Shown piece after piece: positions 35,473 through 45,759 of a stretch of 64,000 bases of DNA. Origin of the DNA: Microvirga makkahensis (GTDB lineage Bacteria; Pseudomonadota; Alphaproteobacteria; Rhizobiales; Beijerinckiaceae); assembly GCF_009830105.1 (NCBI RefSeq), contig NZ_WURB01000004.1, positions 186,001 to 250,000 on the forward strand. Direction: 5' to 3'. Below the pieces are notes generated by a model, which saw nothing but the letters and a program-made list of their open reading frames with translations, had not been told where the DNA came from and searched no databases. Position 1 is the stretch's first letter, and the number at the start of each line of letters is the position of its first letter. The position numbers and the translations under genes are program-made.

Positions 35473-35504
35473 GTCACCCCGGAGGCTCACGCATCCGGGG
35501 TGAC
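35473..35504 (-). terminator. Rho-independent terminator
   Basis: GTCACCCCGGA and TCCGGGGTGAC make a perfect 11-bp stem with a 10-base loop, followed on the minus strand by TTTGTTGC. It lies 22 bases after the stop of the 204-residue gene. Confidence 0.8.
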
Positions 35505-35526
35505 GGGAAAACATGGTGGAACGAGA

Positions 35527-36141
35527 TCAGCGTTCTTCCGAGCCGCCCTTGGAAAGCGGACGGCTGACCTGTCCCTCGGCGGCGCGGCCTGCACGCTTCG
35601 GAGGCTTCTCGTCACCCGTTGAGGACAGCGACTTCCCGCCGGACTGGCTCGCGGTAGGATGGCCGCGCACGAGCGTGCCCTTGGGCACATCCACCGCATT
35701 GCCAGGCGCAGGCACGCGCTTGCGCGAGGCTGCGCCGCCGCTCATGCCGGAAGGACCCGTTTCGCCATCGGTGCGCGCGGAGCGGGGCGCCGGGCTCTTG
35801 TTGGCGGTTGTCGGCACGCCCTCGGCGATTTCCTGGTTCGACAGGGTGAAGCCGGCGTCGTCGTCTTCCTCGTCCGGCACTTCCTTGAACGAGCGAATGC
35901 CGGCACTGGAGCCGCTGGTCACGCGGCCGTCGTCCACATGATCGATGTCGAGGTCGGGATCGAGCTTCTTCGATGCTCCCATCACGCCCGTGGCCTTGGC
36001 CGCCGCGCGCTTTGTGTTGCCTACATCGTTCCGCTGGGTCGGGCCCGCGACGAACTCGTCGCCGCCTTCATCCTGCGCCAATTCGTTCAGCACCTCATCG
36101 ACCGGCGGTTCTGGTGGATTTCCGCGCTTGTCTCGCGCCAT
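35527..36141 (-). CDS. Hydrophilic, probably disordered protein, 204 aa
   Basis: The protein begins MARDKRGNPPEPPVDEVLNELAQDEGGDEF after an AGGAG site. It has almost no long hydrophobic stretch and is rich in Gly, Ser, Pro, Asp, Glu and Lys. Segments such as DLDIDHVDDGRVTSGSSAGIRSF and EVPDEEDDDAGFTLSNQEIAEG alternate with basic blocks. I recognise no domain. Composition resembles several other small proteins in this window (41631, 41961, 63229) and hints at a stress or desiccation role, which is speculative. It has its own terminator. Confidence 0.65.
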   Translation of the reverse strand: MARDKRGNPPEPPVDEVLNELAQDEGGDEFVAGPTQRNDVGNTKRAAAKATGVMGASKKLDPDLDIDHVDDGRVTSGSSAGIRSFKEVPDEEDDDAGFTLSNQEIAEGVPTTANKSPAPRSARTDGETGPSGMSGGAASRKRVPAPGNAVDVPKGTLVRGHPTASQSGGKSLSSTGDEKPPKRAGRAAEGQVSRPLSKGGSEER

Positions 36142-36224
36142 CGGATATTCCTCTCCTTGGTTCTCCGGCGGGCTTGGGGAGGCCCGCGTCTCCTCAGGCA
36201 ACGGCCTGTCGAAAGAGGGGTTCC

Positions 36225-36253
36225 GGCCCCGCGTCGCAAACGAGCGGGGCCGG
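36225..36253 (-). terminator. Terminator hairpin after the DUF4142 gene
   Basis: CGGCCCCGC and GCGGGGCCG form a 9-bp stem with an 11-base loop, followed on the minus strand by GAACCCCTCTTTC. It starts six bases after the stop; the T-tract is weak. Confidence 0.55.
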
Positions 36254-36259
36254 GCGTCT

Positions 36260-36985
36260 TCAGCGGCCGAGTTCCTTTCGAATGACTTCGAGCATGGCGA
36301 TGTGCTCCTTGATCTGTCCGCGGGAGAGCTTGGCGATGTTGGTCATCTCGCGGTTGCCCGAATTCTTGAGGTAGTCCTCCTGCAGCTTGAGCAGTTTCTG
36401 GTGTCCCTGAATCTGCAGGGCGATATACTCGTGGTCGAGCGCCGCGCTAGGCTGCGCTTTCGACAGGCGTTCCATGGCGGCCGAATCCTCCTGGCTCAGT
36501 TCCGGCGCGGTGGACGCGGAGGCCTGTGCGCCTGCGCTGGTTGAAGCCGTGGCGGCGGGGTCTGCGAAGGAATGCAGAATGTCGGTGAGGTTGTTCTGCT
36601 CGCCGATCTCGAATTCCGCGAACTGCTTCACGCGCGGATTCTGTGCTTTCGAGAGGGCGAAGTTCGACTGCTGAAGCGAGACCGTGCTCAGCGCGAGCGA
36701 CTGCTGAATGTACTGGCGATCAACCTGCGACTGCTGCTGGCCCTGTGCGGCGGGCGCGCTGTTGGCCTGGCCCTGGCGCATGGGCGTCTGCGTGTCCTGC
36801 GGGGCGCCGCCCTGCTGCGTGCGCTGCTGGCGCTGCTCGGCTCCCTGGCCGAGGGCCTGATTGGGCTGCGTTTCGGTGGGTTGCGGTGTTGCGGGATAGG
36901 GAATCGCCTGGTTCTGCTGCTGTGCGAAGGCGGGGAAGACGAAAGCCGCGGCGATTCCGGCGATCACGAGGTGGCGAGAGGACAT
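36260..36985 (-). CDS. DUF4142 domain-containing exported protein
   Basis: The 241-residue protein has a signal peptide (SSRHLVIAGIAAAFVFPAFA, cut at about residue 22). A Gln/Pro-rich low-complexity stretch (about 23-87) leads into a DUF4142 four-helix, ferritin-like domain. That domain contains QYIQQSLALSTVSLQQSNFALSKAQNPRVKQFAEFEIGEQNNL and IALQIQGHQKLLKLQEDYLKNS. It is probably periplasmic or exported. The family role is unknown, although copies are common in soil Proteobacteria. AGGAGA lies 7 bases before the ATG. It is divergent from the HtrA-type protease gene. Confidence 0.87.
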   Translation of the reverse strand: MSSRHLVIAGIAAAFVFPAFAQQQNQAIPYPATPQPTETQPNQALGQGAEQRQQRTQQGGAPQDTQTPMRQGQANSAPAAQGQQQSQVDRQYIQQSLALSTVSLQQSNFALSKAQNPRVKQFAEFEIGEQNNLTDILHSFADPAATASTSAGAQASASTAPELSQEDSAAMERLSKAQPSAALDHEYIALQIQGHQKLLKLQEDYLKNSGNREMTNIAKLSRGQIKEHIAMLEVIRKELGR

Positions 36986-37144
36986 GCAATTCTCCTGCGA
37001 AGGTCTGCGTGGCGAACGCGCACGGAGGATTTTTGTTCGTGGCCTCGTTCGAGAGGAACGAAGTCTGCTCAAGCGCGTCCATTGTGAGTGCGCTACGCGC
37101 AGTTCATCATCCTCAGACGCTGGGTTCATCGAGAAGGAGTCGAC

Positions 37145-38251
37145 ATGCAGGATCGGGCAACACGCGCAATCATGCTGGCCGTCGCGCTTCTGCTCGCGTT
37201 TCTCGTCATCCAGCCCTATGTGAACGGCTATCTCTTCTCCGCACGGGAGCCGCGACCGGTCGCGGCGCGCGGCGATCTGTCCGAGCTGGAACGCTCGACG
37301 ATACGGGTGTTCGAAACCGTGGCGCCCTCCGTGGTGCAGGTGGTGAGTCTGTCGAGCCGGGGTTCCATGACAGAAGCGGAGCCGTCGGGCTCGGGAACCG
37401 GCTTCGTGTGGGACGCGGCCGGTCATGTAGTGACCAACGAGCATGTGGTGGCCAACGGCAGGGGCTTCGTGGTGCGCCTTGCCTCCGGCGAAGTGCTGCC
37501 CGCCAAAGTGGTGGGGCGTGCGCCCAACTACGATCTCGCGGTGCTGCGCCTCGAACGGCGGGGCGGCCTGCCCGCGCCCGTCTCCGTGGGACGCTCGGCT
37601 GATCTGAAGGTCGGGCAGACGGCTTACGCCATCGGCAATCCGTTCGGGCTCGACCAGTCGCTCACCACTGGCATCATCAGCGCCCTCAAGCGGCGTCTGC
37701 CCACCAGCGAGGGACGTGAGATCGCGGATGTGATCCAGACCGATGCGGCCATCAATCCCGGCAATTCCGGCGGGCCGCTGCTCGATTCCGCCGGGCGGCT
37801 GATCGGCGTCAACACCGCGATCTACTCGCCGTCCGGCACCAATGCCGGAATCGGCTTCGCCATCCCGGTTGACGTGGTGAACCGGGTCGTCCCGGAGCTC
37901 ATCCGCACCGGCCGCGTTCCCACGCCTGGTATCGGCATCCTCGCCGCCAACGAGACGGTGGCGGCTCAGCTTGGCGTCACGGGCGTGATCGTCGCCGGCG
38001 TCGCGCCGGGCTCGCCCGCGGAGCAGGCCGGCTTGCGCGGGGTCGATCCTGCCCTCGGCGTCATCGGCGACGTCATCGTGGGCGTCGGGGACGAACCGGT
38101 GCGGCGCCTGTCGGATCTCACGGACAGCCTCGAACGCGCCGGGGTCGGCAGCACGGTCACGCTGAAAGTCATGCGCAGCGACGCAACGCGCGACATCGAA
38201 GTTCAGGTAGTGGATATCGGACAGAACGCCTCGCGGGTTCGCAGACCTTGA
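37145..38251 (+). CDS. Membrane-anchored HtrA/DegP-type serine protease with one PDZ domain
   Basis: The 368-residue protein has an N-terminal membrane anchor (about residues 8-28), a trypsin-like domain with catalytic His100 (VTNEHVVA), Asp130 (NYDLAVL) and Ser208 (NPGNSGGP), then one PDZ domain (about 265-360). One PDZ plus an anchor resembles DegS-type proteases, which act on misfolded or regulatory envelope proteins. AAGGAG lies 5 bases before the ATG at 37145. It is followed by a RaiA/HPF-like gene and then clpB, forming a quality-control neighbourhood. Confidence 0.93.
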   Translation: MQDRATRAIMLAVALLLAFLVIQPYVNGYLFSAREPRPVAARGDLSELERSTIRVFETVAPSVVQVVSLSSRGSMTEAEPSGSGTGFVWDAAGHVVTNEHVVANGRGFVVRLASGEVLPAKVVGRAPNYDLAVLRLERRGGLPAPVSVGRSADLKVGQTAYAIGNPFGLDQSLTTGIISALKRRLPTSEGREIADVIQTDAAINPGNSGGPLLDSAGRLIGVNTAIYSPSGTNAGIGFAIPVDVVNRVVPELIRTGRVPTPGIGILAANETVAAQLGVTGVIVAGVAPGSPAEQAGLRGVDPALGVIGDVIVGVGDEPVRRLSDLTDSLERAGVGSTVTLKVMRSDATRDIEVQVVDIGQNASRVRRP

Positions 38252-38344
38252 AGGTACGCCGCTAAGACATTTATCTTGAGACGGCACAGCAACCATCATG
38301 CCTGTGCCCCGTTAGCCCCCGAACTTCATCCAACGGAGGAGCGA

Positions 38345-38749
38345 ATGAGTCTTGAAGGCGCCGAAAACAGCATTCTGGTGCAAAGCTCGAATGTCGACCT
38401 GGGTGATGTATTTCCCGAATTTGCGAGAACGAGTATCCGTCAGGTCGCCGGGAAATATTTCGGACGGCTGAGCAATGCCTCCGTGCACGTGACCCGTGAG
38501 GGCATCACCTATCGCTGCACGGTCAACATGCAGATGGGCGCGCTGAAGATGATGACCGGCGAGGCCAAGAACAAGGATGTCTACGCCGCGTTCCGGCAGG
38601 CCCTGCAGAAGACGGCCAAGCAGCTTCGTCGTTCCAAGCGCGAGCTTCGCGAAGACAAGGCCGAGCGCATCGACAAGGACATGCTGCTCCGTGAGGGCAC
38701 GAGAACGCCCGCTCGCGAGGAAGACGAGTTCCGCGCGGCTGCGGAGTAA
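38345..38749 (+). CDS. RaiA/HPF-like ribosome-associated protein
   Basis: The 134-residue protein has a segment (about 25-105) with the beta-alpha-beta pattern of HPF/RaiA ribosome hibernation factors: VTREGITYRCTVNMQMGALKMMTGEAKNKDVYAAFRQALQKTAKQLRR, then a long charged helix KRELREDKAERIDKDML. It lacks the C-terminal dimerisation domain of long HPF. The match is by pattern, not certain; it could be a divergent paralogue. GGAGG precedes the ATG. The gene shares a convergent terminator with clpB. Confidence 0.7.
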   Translation: MSLEGAENSILVQSSNVDLGDVFPEFARTSIRQVAGKYFGRLSNASVHVTREGITYRCTVNMQMGALKMMTGEAKNKDVYAAFRQALQKTAKQLRRSKRELREDKAERIDKDMLLREGTRTPAREEDEFRAAAE

Positions 38750-38769
38750 CGCTTTGAGCGTTCAAAAGG

Positions 38770-38799
38770 AAAGGCCGGGGTGAACCCCGGCCTTTTATG
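38770..38799. terminator. Bidirectional terminator between the RaiA-like gene and clpB
   Basis: AAAGGCCGGGGT-GA-ACCCCGGCCTTT is a near-perfect 12-bp stem with A/T-rich ends on both sides, as expected for a hairpin serving two convergent genes. Confidence 0.85.
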
Positions 38800-38815
38800 A
38801 TGCGAGCGTCGCGGC

Positions 38816-41440
<2,625 letters not shown>

Positions 41441-41630
41441 GATGTCATCCCTCCTCAGGCTCGCCCGCCCTCTCCGGAGGCACGGGCCAGCCCTGCGATG
41501 TCGGACCTCCACAAGGAAGCATCCGCTGCGCCTAAGGTGGTGGCATTGATGCAGAACAGCAAGAGGGGAACCCCCTCGAAGCCCTCGCATTGACCCTGCG
41601 AGCGATATCAATGGATTCGAGGAGGCTTCC

Positions 41631-41954
41631 ATGACGCGCGATCCGCGCTCAGACGCCGAGAAGGCCCGCGCCGACCTGGCGCGCAACGCCGAGATGGGGC
41701 TGGCCGTGCCAGAGAGCCCTCTGGAGGAGCAGCCCTCCGTCACGCCGCAGACCTTCGGCGACACCAGCGAGAACGGGCGGGTGCTCCGCGACGGGGAGGG
41801 GGCGATGGCCACCGATGCCGGCCAGGACATCGGCGATTCCACCGGCACCATGAAGACCTCCCGCGACATCCCCGAGAACCGTCAGAACGTTCAAACCCCG
41901 CCCACCCATCGCAGCGACCGGAGCGATGGCGTGCTCTCGCGCGCAAAGGAGTAA
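41631..41954 (+). CDS. Hydrophilic, disordered small protein, 107 aa
   Basis: The sequence is very rich in Asp, Glu, Arg, Thr, Ser and Gly with no hydrophobic core (for example DTSENGRVLRDGEGAMATDA and DSTGTMKTSRDIPENRQNVQ). GGAGGCTTCC precedes the ATG. It is divergent from clpB and followed closely by the 87-residue gene. No domain is recognised. The position next to clpB suggests, but does not prove, a stress role. Confidence 0.7.
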   Translation: MTRDPRSDAEKARADLARNAEMGLAVPESPLEEQPSVTPQTFGDTSENGRVLRDGEGAMATDAGQDIGDSTGTMKTSRDIPENRQNVQTPPTHRSDRSDGVLSRAKE

Positions 41955-41960
41955 TTCACC

Positions 41961-42224
41961 ATGGGTCTTTCCGATCTACTCGCCCGTTTCAGCCCTAAGA
42001 GGCGCAAGGCCGAACAGGCCCGTCAGGAGCTGATGGCCAACGCCGAGAAGGCGCTCCGCATGAAGCAGGAGGCTGGCCCGACCGCCAACATTCCTGAGCA
42101 CCAAACCGCCCATGAGGGCATGAACCCGAAGACCACGAACGAAGATCACATCCCGGCGCGCGAGGGCTATTTCGAGCCTGAGCTCAAGCGCACGAAAGTC
42201 GCCCGTTCGGGAGACGCTTCGTAA
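41961..42224 (+). CDS. Small hydrophilic protein, 87 aa
   Basis: After an amphipathic start (MGLSDLLARFSPKRRKAEQ) the protein is a charged helix (ARQELMANAEKALRMKQEAG) and a polar tail. The ATG follows AAGGAG by 9 bases and the previous stop by 6 bases, so it is the second gene of a two-gene unit. No domain is recognised. Confidence 0.7.
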   Translation: MGLSDLLARFSPKRRKAEQARQELMANAEKALRMKQEAGPTANIPEHQTAHEGMNPKTTNEDHIPAREGYFEPELKRTKVARSGDAS

Positions 42225-42255
42225 CCGACGACATCTTCCCTTATGCCGTTTTTCT

Positions 42256-42339
42256 CGTCATCCCCGGGCTTGTTCCGGGGATGCACGTCTTTGCAGAGGT
42301 TGAAAGGCGTGGACAGCCCGAATAAGTCCGGCCGTGACG
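42256..42339. repeat. Type-A dispersed intergenic repeat, copy 4
   Basis: CGTCATCCCCGGGCTTGTTC opens the element, and TCCGGCCGTGACG closes it. The first half folds as CATCCCCGG-GCTTGTT-CCGGGGATG. It lies between the 87-aa gene and the MOSC gene. Confidence 0.7.
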
Positions 42340-42400
42340 TGGGGGGAACACTCATACGAGGTGTCTTGCTCAGCCATCCCGCGCCGACTATCGGTAGGCC

Positions 42401-43183
42401 ATGAGCATCCGCATCGCCTCCCTCCAACGCTATCCCGTGAAGGGCTTGTCGCCCGAGACGCTGGAAACCGCCACCCTCGTCAGGGGCGGGTATTTCCCCG
42501 GCGATCGGCTGTTCGCCATCGAGAACGGCCCCGCCGGGTTCGACCCGGAAAACCCCCAGCATCAGCCGAAGGTCAAGTTCCTGATGCTCATGCGCAACGA
42601 AAGCCTTGCCCGGCTGAAGACGCGCTATCTCGACAGGATCACGACGCTCTTCATCGAAGAGGGCGGGCGCGAGGTGGCGCGGGGGGATCTCTCGACGCGG
42701 GAGGGGCGGCTTGCGATCGAAGCGTTCTTCCGCCGCTTCATGCCCAAGGAACTGCGCGGCCCGCCGAAGGTGCTCAACGCCCCCGACGGCTTCCGCTTCA
42801 CCGATTCCCGCCGCGGCTACGTCTCCCTCATTAATCTTGCCAGTGTGCGCGCCCTGGAGAGCGTCGTCGGCGCTCCCATCGAACCGCTGCGCTTTCGCGG
42901 CAACATCCATGTCGACGGGCTGGAGCCATGGGCCGAGTTCGGCCTCGTCGGTCATGTGCTGACGACGGTTTCCGGCGTGCGCCTGAAGGTAACGAAACGC
43001 ATCGAACGCTGCGCCGCCACCAACGTGGATCCTCTCACCGGCATCCGCGACCTTCAGATCCCGAAGAGCCTGATGCAGGCCTATGGGCATTTCGATTGCG
43101 GCATCTATGCCGAGGTGGTGGGCGGGGGCGCTATCGGGGTCGGGGATATTCTGGAGGCCGAGCAGGCGACGCTGGCTTTGTAG
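42401..43183 (+). CDS. MOSC domain-containing protein
   Basis: The 260-residue protein has an N-terminal MOSC beta-barrel part (MSIRIASLQRYPVKGLSPETLETATLVRGGYFPGDRLFAI) and the C-terminal MOSC domain (about 120-255). Within it, LRFRGNIHVDGLEPWAEF and TKRIERCAATNVDP carry the conserved Cys that binds molybdenum or handles sulfur in this superfamily. Relatives include mARC-type N-reductases and molybdenum cofactor sulfurase domains. The exact reaction is unknown. It ends at a terminator shared with DUF4167. Confidence 0.9.
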   Translation: MSIRIASLQRYPVKGLSPETLETATLVRGGYFPGDRLFAIENGPAGFDPENPQHQPKVKFLMLMRNESLARLKTRYLDRITTLFIEEGGREVARGDLSTREGRLAIEAFFRRFMPKELRGPPKVLNAPDGFRFTDSRRGYVSLINLASVRALESVVGAPIEPLRFRGNIHVDGLEPWAEFGLVGHVLTTVSGVRLKVTKRIERCAATNVDPLTGIRDLQIPKSLMQAYGHFDCGIYAEVVGGGAIGVGDILEAEQATLAL

Positions 43184-43200
43184 TCGGAGGAAGCAAATAA

Positions 43201-43228
43201 AAAGGGAGAGCCATGCTCTCCCTTTCTC
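43201..43228. terminator. Bidirectional terminator between MOSC and DUF4167 genes
   Basis: AAAGGGAGAGC-CAT-GCTCTCCCTTT is a perfect 11-bp stem with a 3-base loop, followed by CTCTTTCTC on the plus strand and TTTATTTGC on the minus strand. Confidence 0.85.
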
Positions 43229-43252
43229 TTTCTCGGCCCGGGTTCCCGGCCT

Positions 43253-44137
43253 TTACTCGGCAGCGGGGGTTTCCACATCCGGCTTGAAGCTGGCGGCCTC
43301 ATCGCCTGTGCTCTCCACCACATCGCGGCGGGTGCGGCGGGTGCGGCGGCGCGGACGTTCCTCGACAGGCTGCTCGTTGCCGAAATCCAGGGTCGGAGCT
43401 GCCGGGCCCTGATCCTCAGCGGGAGCGGGCGTGGCGCGCACGGGGTTTGTCAGGAAGGCCGGCAGGCTGCCCGTAGCCGGCGCATCGGCCTCTTCGCGAC
43501 GGCGGTCGCGCTGAAAACGCTCGCGGCGCTCTCCGCGTTCCGGACGATCCTGTCGCTCGGCGCGTTCTGCCCGGTCGAAGCGGGCGGGACGCTCGCCCTC
43601 GCCATTGGAGGGCTGGTCGTCGCGCTGGAACTCCTGACGGGGGGCGCGGTCGCGCTGGAAGCGTTCACGACGGTCCGGACGCTCGCCGCGCTCCTGGCGC
43701 TCTGCCCGATCGAAGCGGGCGGGACGCTCGCCCTCGCCGCGCGTCTCATAGGGTTGCGGCTGGGAGCCGAGGTCCGAGTCCTCGCTGTTGCCGACGCGCT
43801 CGAAGTTCGGGCGCTCCATCTGAGCGAGGCCATCCTCGTCGCCCTCCTCGTCGAAGCGCTGTTGGTAGCCATACTGCTCGCGCAGCTGCTCCTGGGCGGC
43901 GGCGATGATTCGGAAATAGTGCTCGGCGTGCTGGAAATAGTTTTCCGCCGCCACCGGATCGCCGCTGGCCTGCGCATCACGGGCAAGCTGGCTGTATTTC
44001 TCGGCGATATGCTGAGCCGTGCCGCGGATCTTCACGTCCGGGCCGTTCGACTCGTAGCTCTTGGTCAGGGGATTGGGACCCTTGTTGCCATTGTTGCGGT
44101 TACGACCGCGCATACGCCTGTTCTGTCCTGGTCTCAT
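43253..44137 (-). CDS. DUF4167 domain-containing RNA-binding-like basic protein
   Basis: The 294-residue protein starts MRPGQNRRMRGRNRNNGNKG, a basic Arg/Asn/Gly stretch. The conserved DUF4167 domain follows (about 20-95; YESNGPDVKIRGTAQHIAEKYSQLARDAQASGDPVAAENYFQHAEHYFRI). The rest is Arg/Glu-rich low complexity, with GEGERPARFDRAER repeated in two long imperfect units (about 133-165 and 178-210). DUF4167 genes regularly lie beside prmC/prfA in Hyphomicrobiales. Basic composition suggests RNA binding, but function is not established. Confidence 0.9.
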   Translation of the reverse strand: MRPGQNRRMRGRNRNNGNKGPNPLTKSYESNGPDVKIRGTAQHIAEKYSQLARDAQASGDPVAAENYFQHAEHYFRIIAAAQEQLREQYGYQQRFDEEGDEDGLAQMERPNFERVGNSEDSDLGSQPQPYETRGEGERPARFDRAERQERGERPDRRERFQRDRAPRQEFQRDDQPSNGEGERPARFDRAERAERQDRPERGERRERFQRDRRREEADAPATGSLPAFLTNPVRATPAPAEDQGPAAPTLDFGNEQPVEERPRRRTRRTRRDVVESTGDEAASFKPDVETPAAE

Positions 44138-44494
44138 TTTATGCTCTACGAGCCTCGCTGGTTCTTAAGCCCACGCGATATTGCAAGCCAATGTTCACCG
44201 AACGGGCTCAACGCCCACCGTTCGCGTGGCAAACCGTCTGTTGTTCAGCCAGAGCCGTTCAGGGCGCCTGACTATCCTTCAGTATCGGGTTCAGATGACC
44301 GCGCCTGGCTGTTCAAATGCCCCTGCCTGCGCGATGGATATCGTTTGGTCTTCCGGCATGTCCCCTCAGGAGCCGCCGTTTTCTTACGACCGAGGACGAT
44401 CTCTATGATCGAATCTAGCGGGTTCCTCCCGGTCCAACAAGCCATTTTTCAGCTTTTACCCCCTCCTGAGGCAAGAATGCCTCACCCTGCATGG
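44138..44494. other. Gap between prmC and DUF4167 genes
   Basis: This 357-base stretch has no supportable gene. Near prmC lies the hairpin TGAGGCA-AGAA-TGCCTCA (44467-44484), possibly the end of the prmC transcript, though no T-tract follows. The rest should contain the DUF4167 promoter. Confidence 0.5.
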
Positions 44495-45349
44495 TCATGC
44501 ACGCCTCAAGGCAACGCATCGGGGGTTGTCAGATAGATCGTGTGCGACCCGCAGGATTTCAAGGCCGTAGGCGTCGGCCAGGCTTCGCAAATGTTCGGCT
44601 TGGTCGTAGCCGATCTCGACAGCCAGAAGCCCGCCGGGCACCAGGAGGCGCTTCGCCTCGCCGAGGAGGGTCCGGTAGGGCTCCAGGCCGTCCGGGCCGC
44701 CATCCAGCGCCAGGAGCGGATCATGCTCGCGCACCTCCCGGTCCAGGGTCGGGATGACGGAGGAGGCGATGTAGGGTGGGTTCGAAACGATCAGATCGAA
44801 CCCGCCCGCGATCGCGTCCGCCCAGTGGGAGAGGGCGAAAAGGCTCCGCTTGCCGACCCCGTTCGCCTCGGCATTCCGGCGGGCGGTCCGCAGGGCGCCG
44901 AGCGAGAGATCGACACCAAGGCCGGTGGCACGGGGCAGTTCGTGGAGGAGGGAGACCAGAAGGCAGCCCGACCCGGTGCCGAAATCCGCAATCAGCAGCG
45001 GGGCCTGCCGGTCGGGCAGAAGGTCGAGCGCCGTCTCCACCACGGTTTCCGTGTCCGGGCGCGGCACCAGGGTCTCGGGCGAGAGGGCGAAGGGCAGGCC
45101 CCAGAACTCCCGCTCGCCGACGATTCGCGCCACAGGCTCATGGGCCAGGCGGCGGCGGGTGGCGGCGGCGAGGCGCTCGGCCTCCCCGGCTGTCAGCGGA
45201 ACATCGGGATCGGTGACGAGCGCCGTCGCCGGAATGCAGAGCACGGAGAGAAGCAAAAGCCGCGCGTCGAGGGCGGCCGTCTCGAAGCCGGCTCGGGCGA
45301 AGGTCTGGCGCAGTTCCTGGAGCGCCCGGGCGCGGGTGAGGGGGCTCAA
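44495..45349 (-). CDS. prmC: Release factor glutamine methyltransferase
   Basis: PrmC (HemK) methylates the Gln of the GGQ motif in release factors. The 284-residue protein has an N-terminal helical domain (about 1-90), SAM-binding LIADFGTGSGCLLVSLLHE, and the diagnostic NPPY motif in LIVSNPPYIASS. It starts at TTG 45349, whose TTGA overlaps the fosX stop by four bases. Its substrate PrfA is encoded two genes upstream in the same operon, with fosX in between. Confidence 0.94.
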   Translation of the reverse strand: MSPLTRARALQELRQTFARAGFETAALDARLLLLSVLCIPATALVTDPDVPLTAGEAERLAAATRRRLAHEPVARIVGEREFWGLPFALSPETLVPRPDTETVVETALDLLPDRQAPLLIADFGTGSGCLLVSLLHELPRATGLGVDLSLGALRTARRNAEANGVGKRSLFALSHWADAIAGGFDLIVSNPPYIASSVIPTLDREVREHDPLLALDGGPDGLEPYRTLLGEAKRLLVPGGLLAVEIGYDQAEHLRSLADAYGLEILRVAHDLSDNPRCVALRRA

Positions 45350-45759
45350 GCCTTGGTACCCAGCCGGTATCGCTCGAGCCGCTCCTCCAGCATGCCGGTA
45401 TGCAGCTCGAACAGGTGGTTGTCGTGATCGTAGAAATACAGCGAATGGCCCTCGCCCTCGACGCGGGGACGCGATTCGCGAAGGTCCAGCCCGAAACGTT
45501 CGATGCGGTCGCGATACGCATCGATGGCCGAAGGCGCGATCTTGAACGCGATGTGATTGTAGCTGCGCGAGGGTAGACTTTGCCCTTCCATTACCGCGAT
45601 CCAGTGCCCGCCGACGATGAAGAACTTTTCTCGCGAGAGGGAGAAGGTCTCGCTCCCTGACGAGTAGACCTCCCTGCCGTCGAGTACCTGTTCCATGATC
45701 GCGCTCATCCGCGCAAGGTCGCTGGTGATGAGCGTGATATGGCTCAGGCCTTCGATCAT
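45346..45759 (-). CDS. fosX: FosX-type fosfomycin resistance hydrolase
   Basis: FosX is a manganese-dependent epoxide hydrolase that opens fosfomycin with water. The 137-residue VOC/glyoxalase-fold protein closely fits the family: GLSHITL with metal ligand His7, [11 protein letters not shown] with general base Glu44, SRSYNHIAF with His69, and [24 protein letters not shown] with Glu118. The presence of Glu44 favours FosX over the glutathione or thiol transferases FosA and FosB. The start overlaps the prfA stop by four bases and its stop overlaps prmC, so it is translated within the prfA-prmC operon. Weak or promiscuous activity is possible, as reported for the Mesorhizobium relative. Confidence 0.88.
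   Translation of the reverse strand: MIEGLSHITLITSDLARMSAIMEQVLDGREVYSSGSETFSLSREKFFIVGGHWIAVMEGQSLPSRSYNHIAFKIAPSAIDAYRDRIERFGLDLRESRPRVEGEGHSLYFYDHDNHLFELHTGMLEERLERYRLGTKA

Noticed and set aside
41441-41630. Heat-shock sigma promoter for clpB
   Set aside because: CTTGCTG and CCACCTT with about 15 bases between are only weakly like the RpoH consensus, not enough to annotate.
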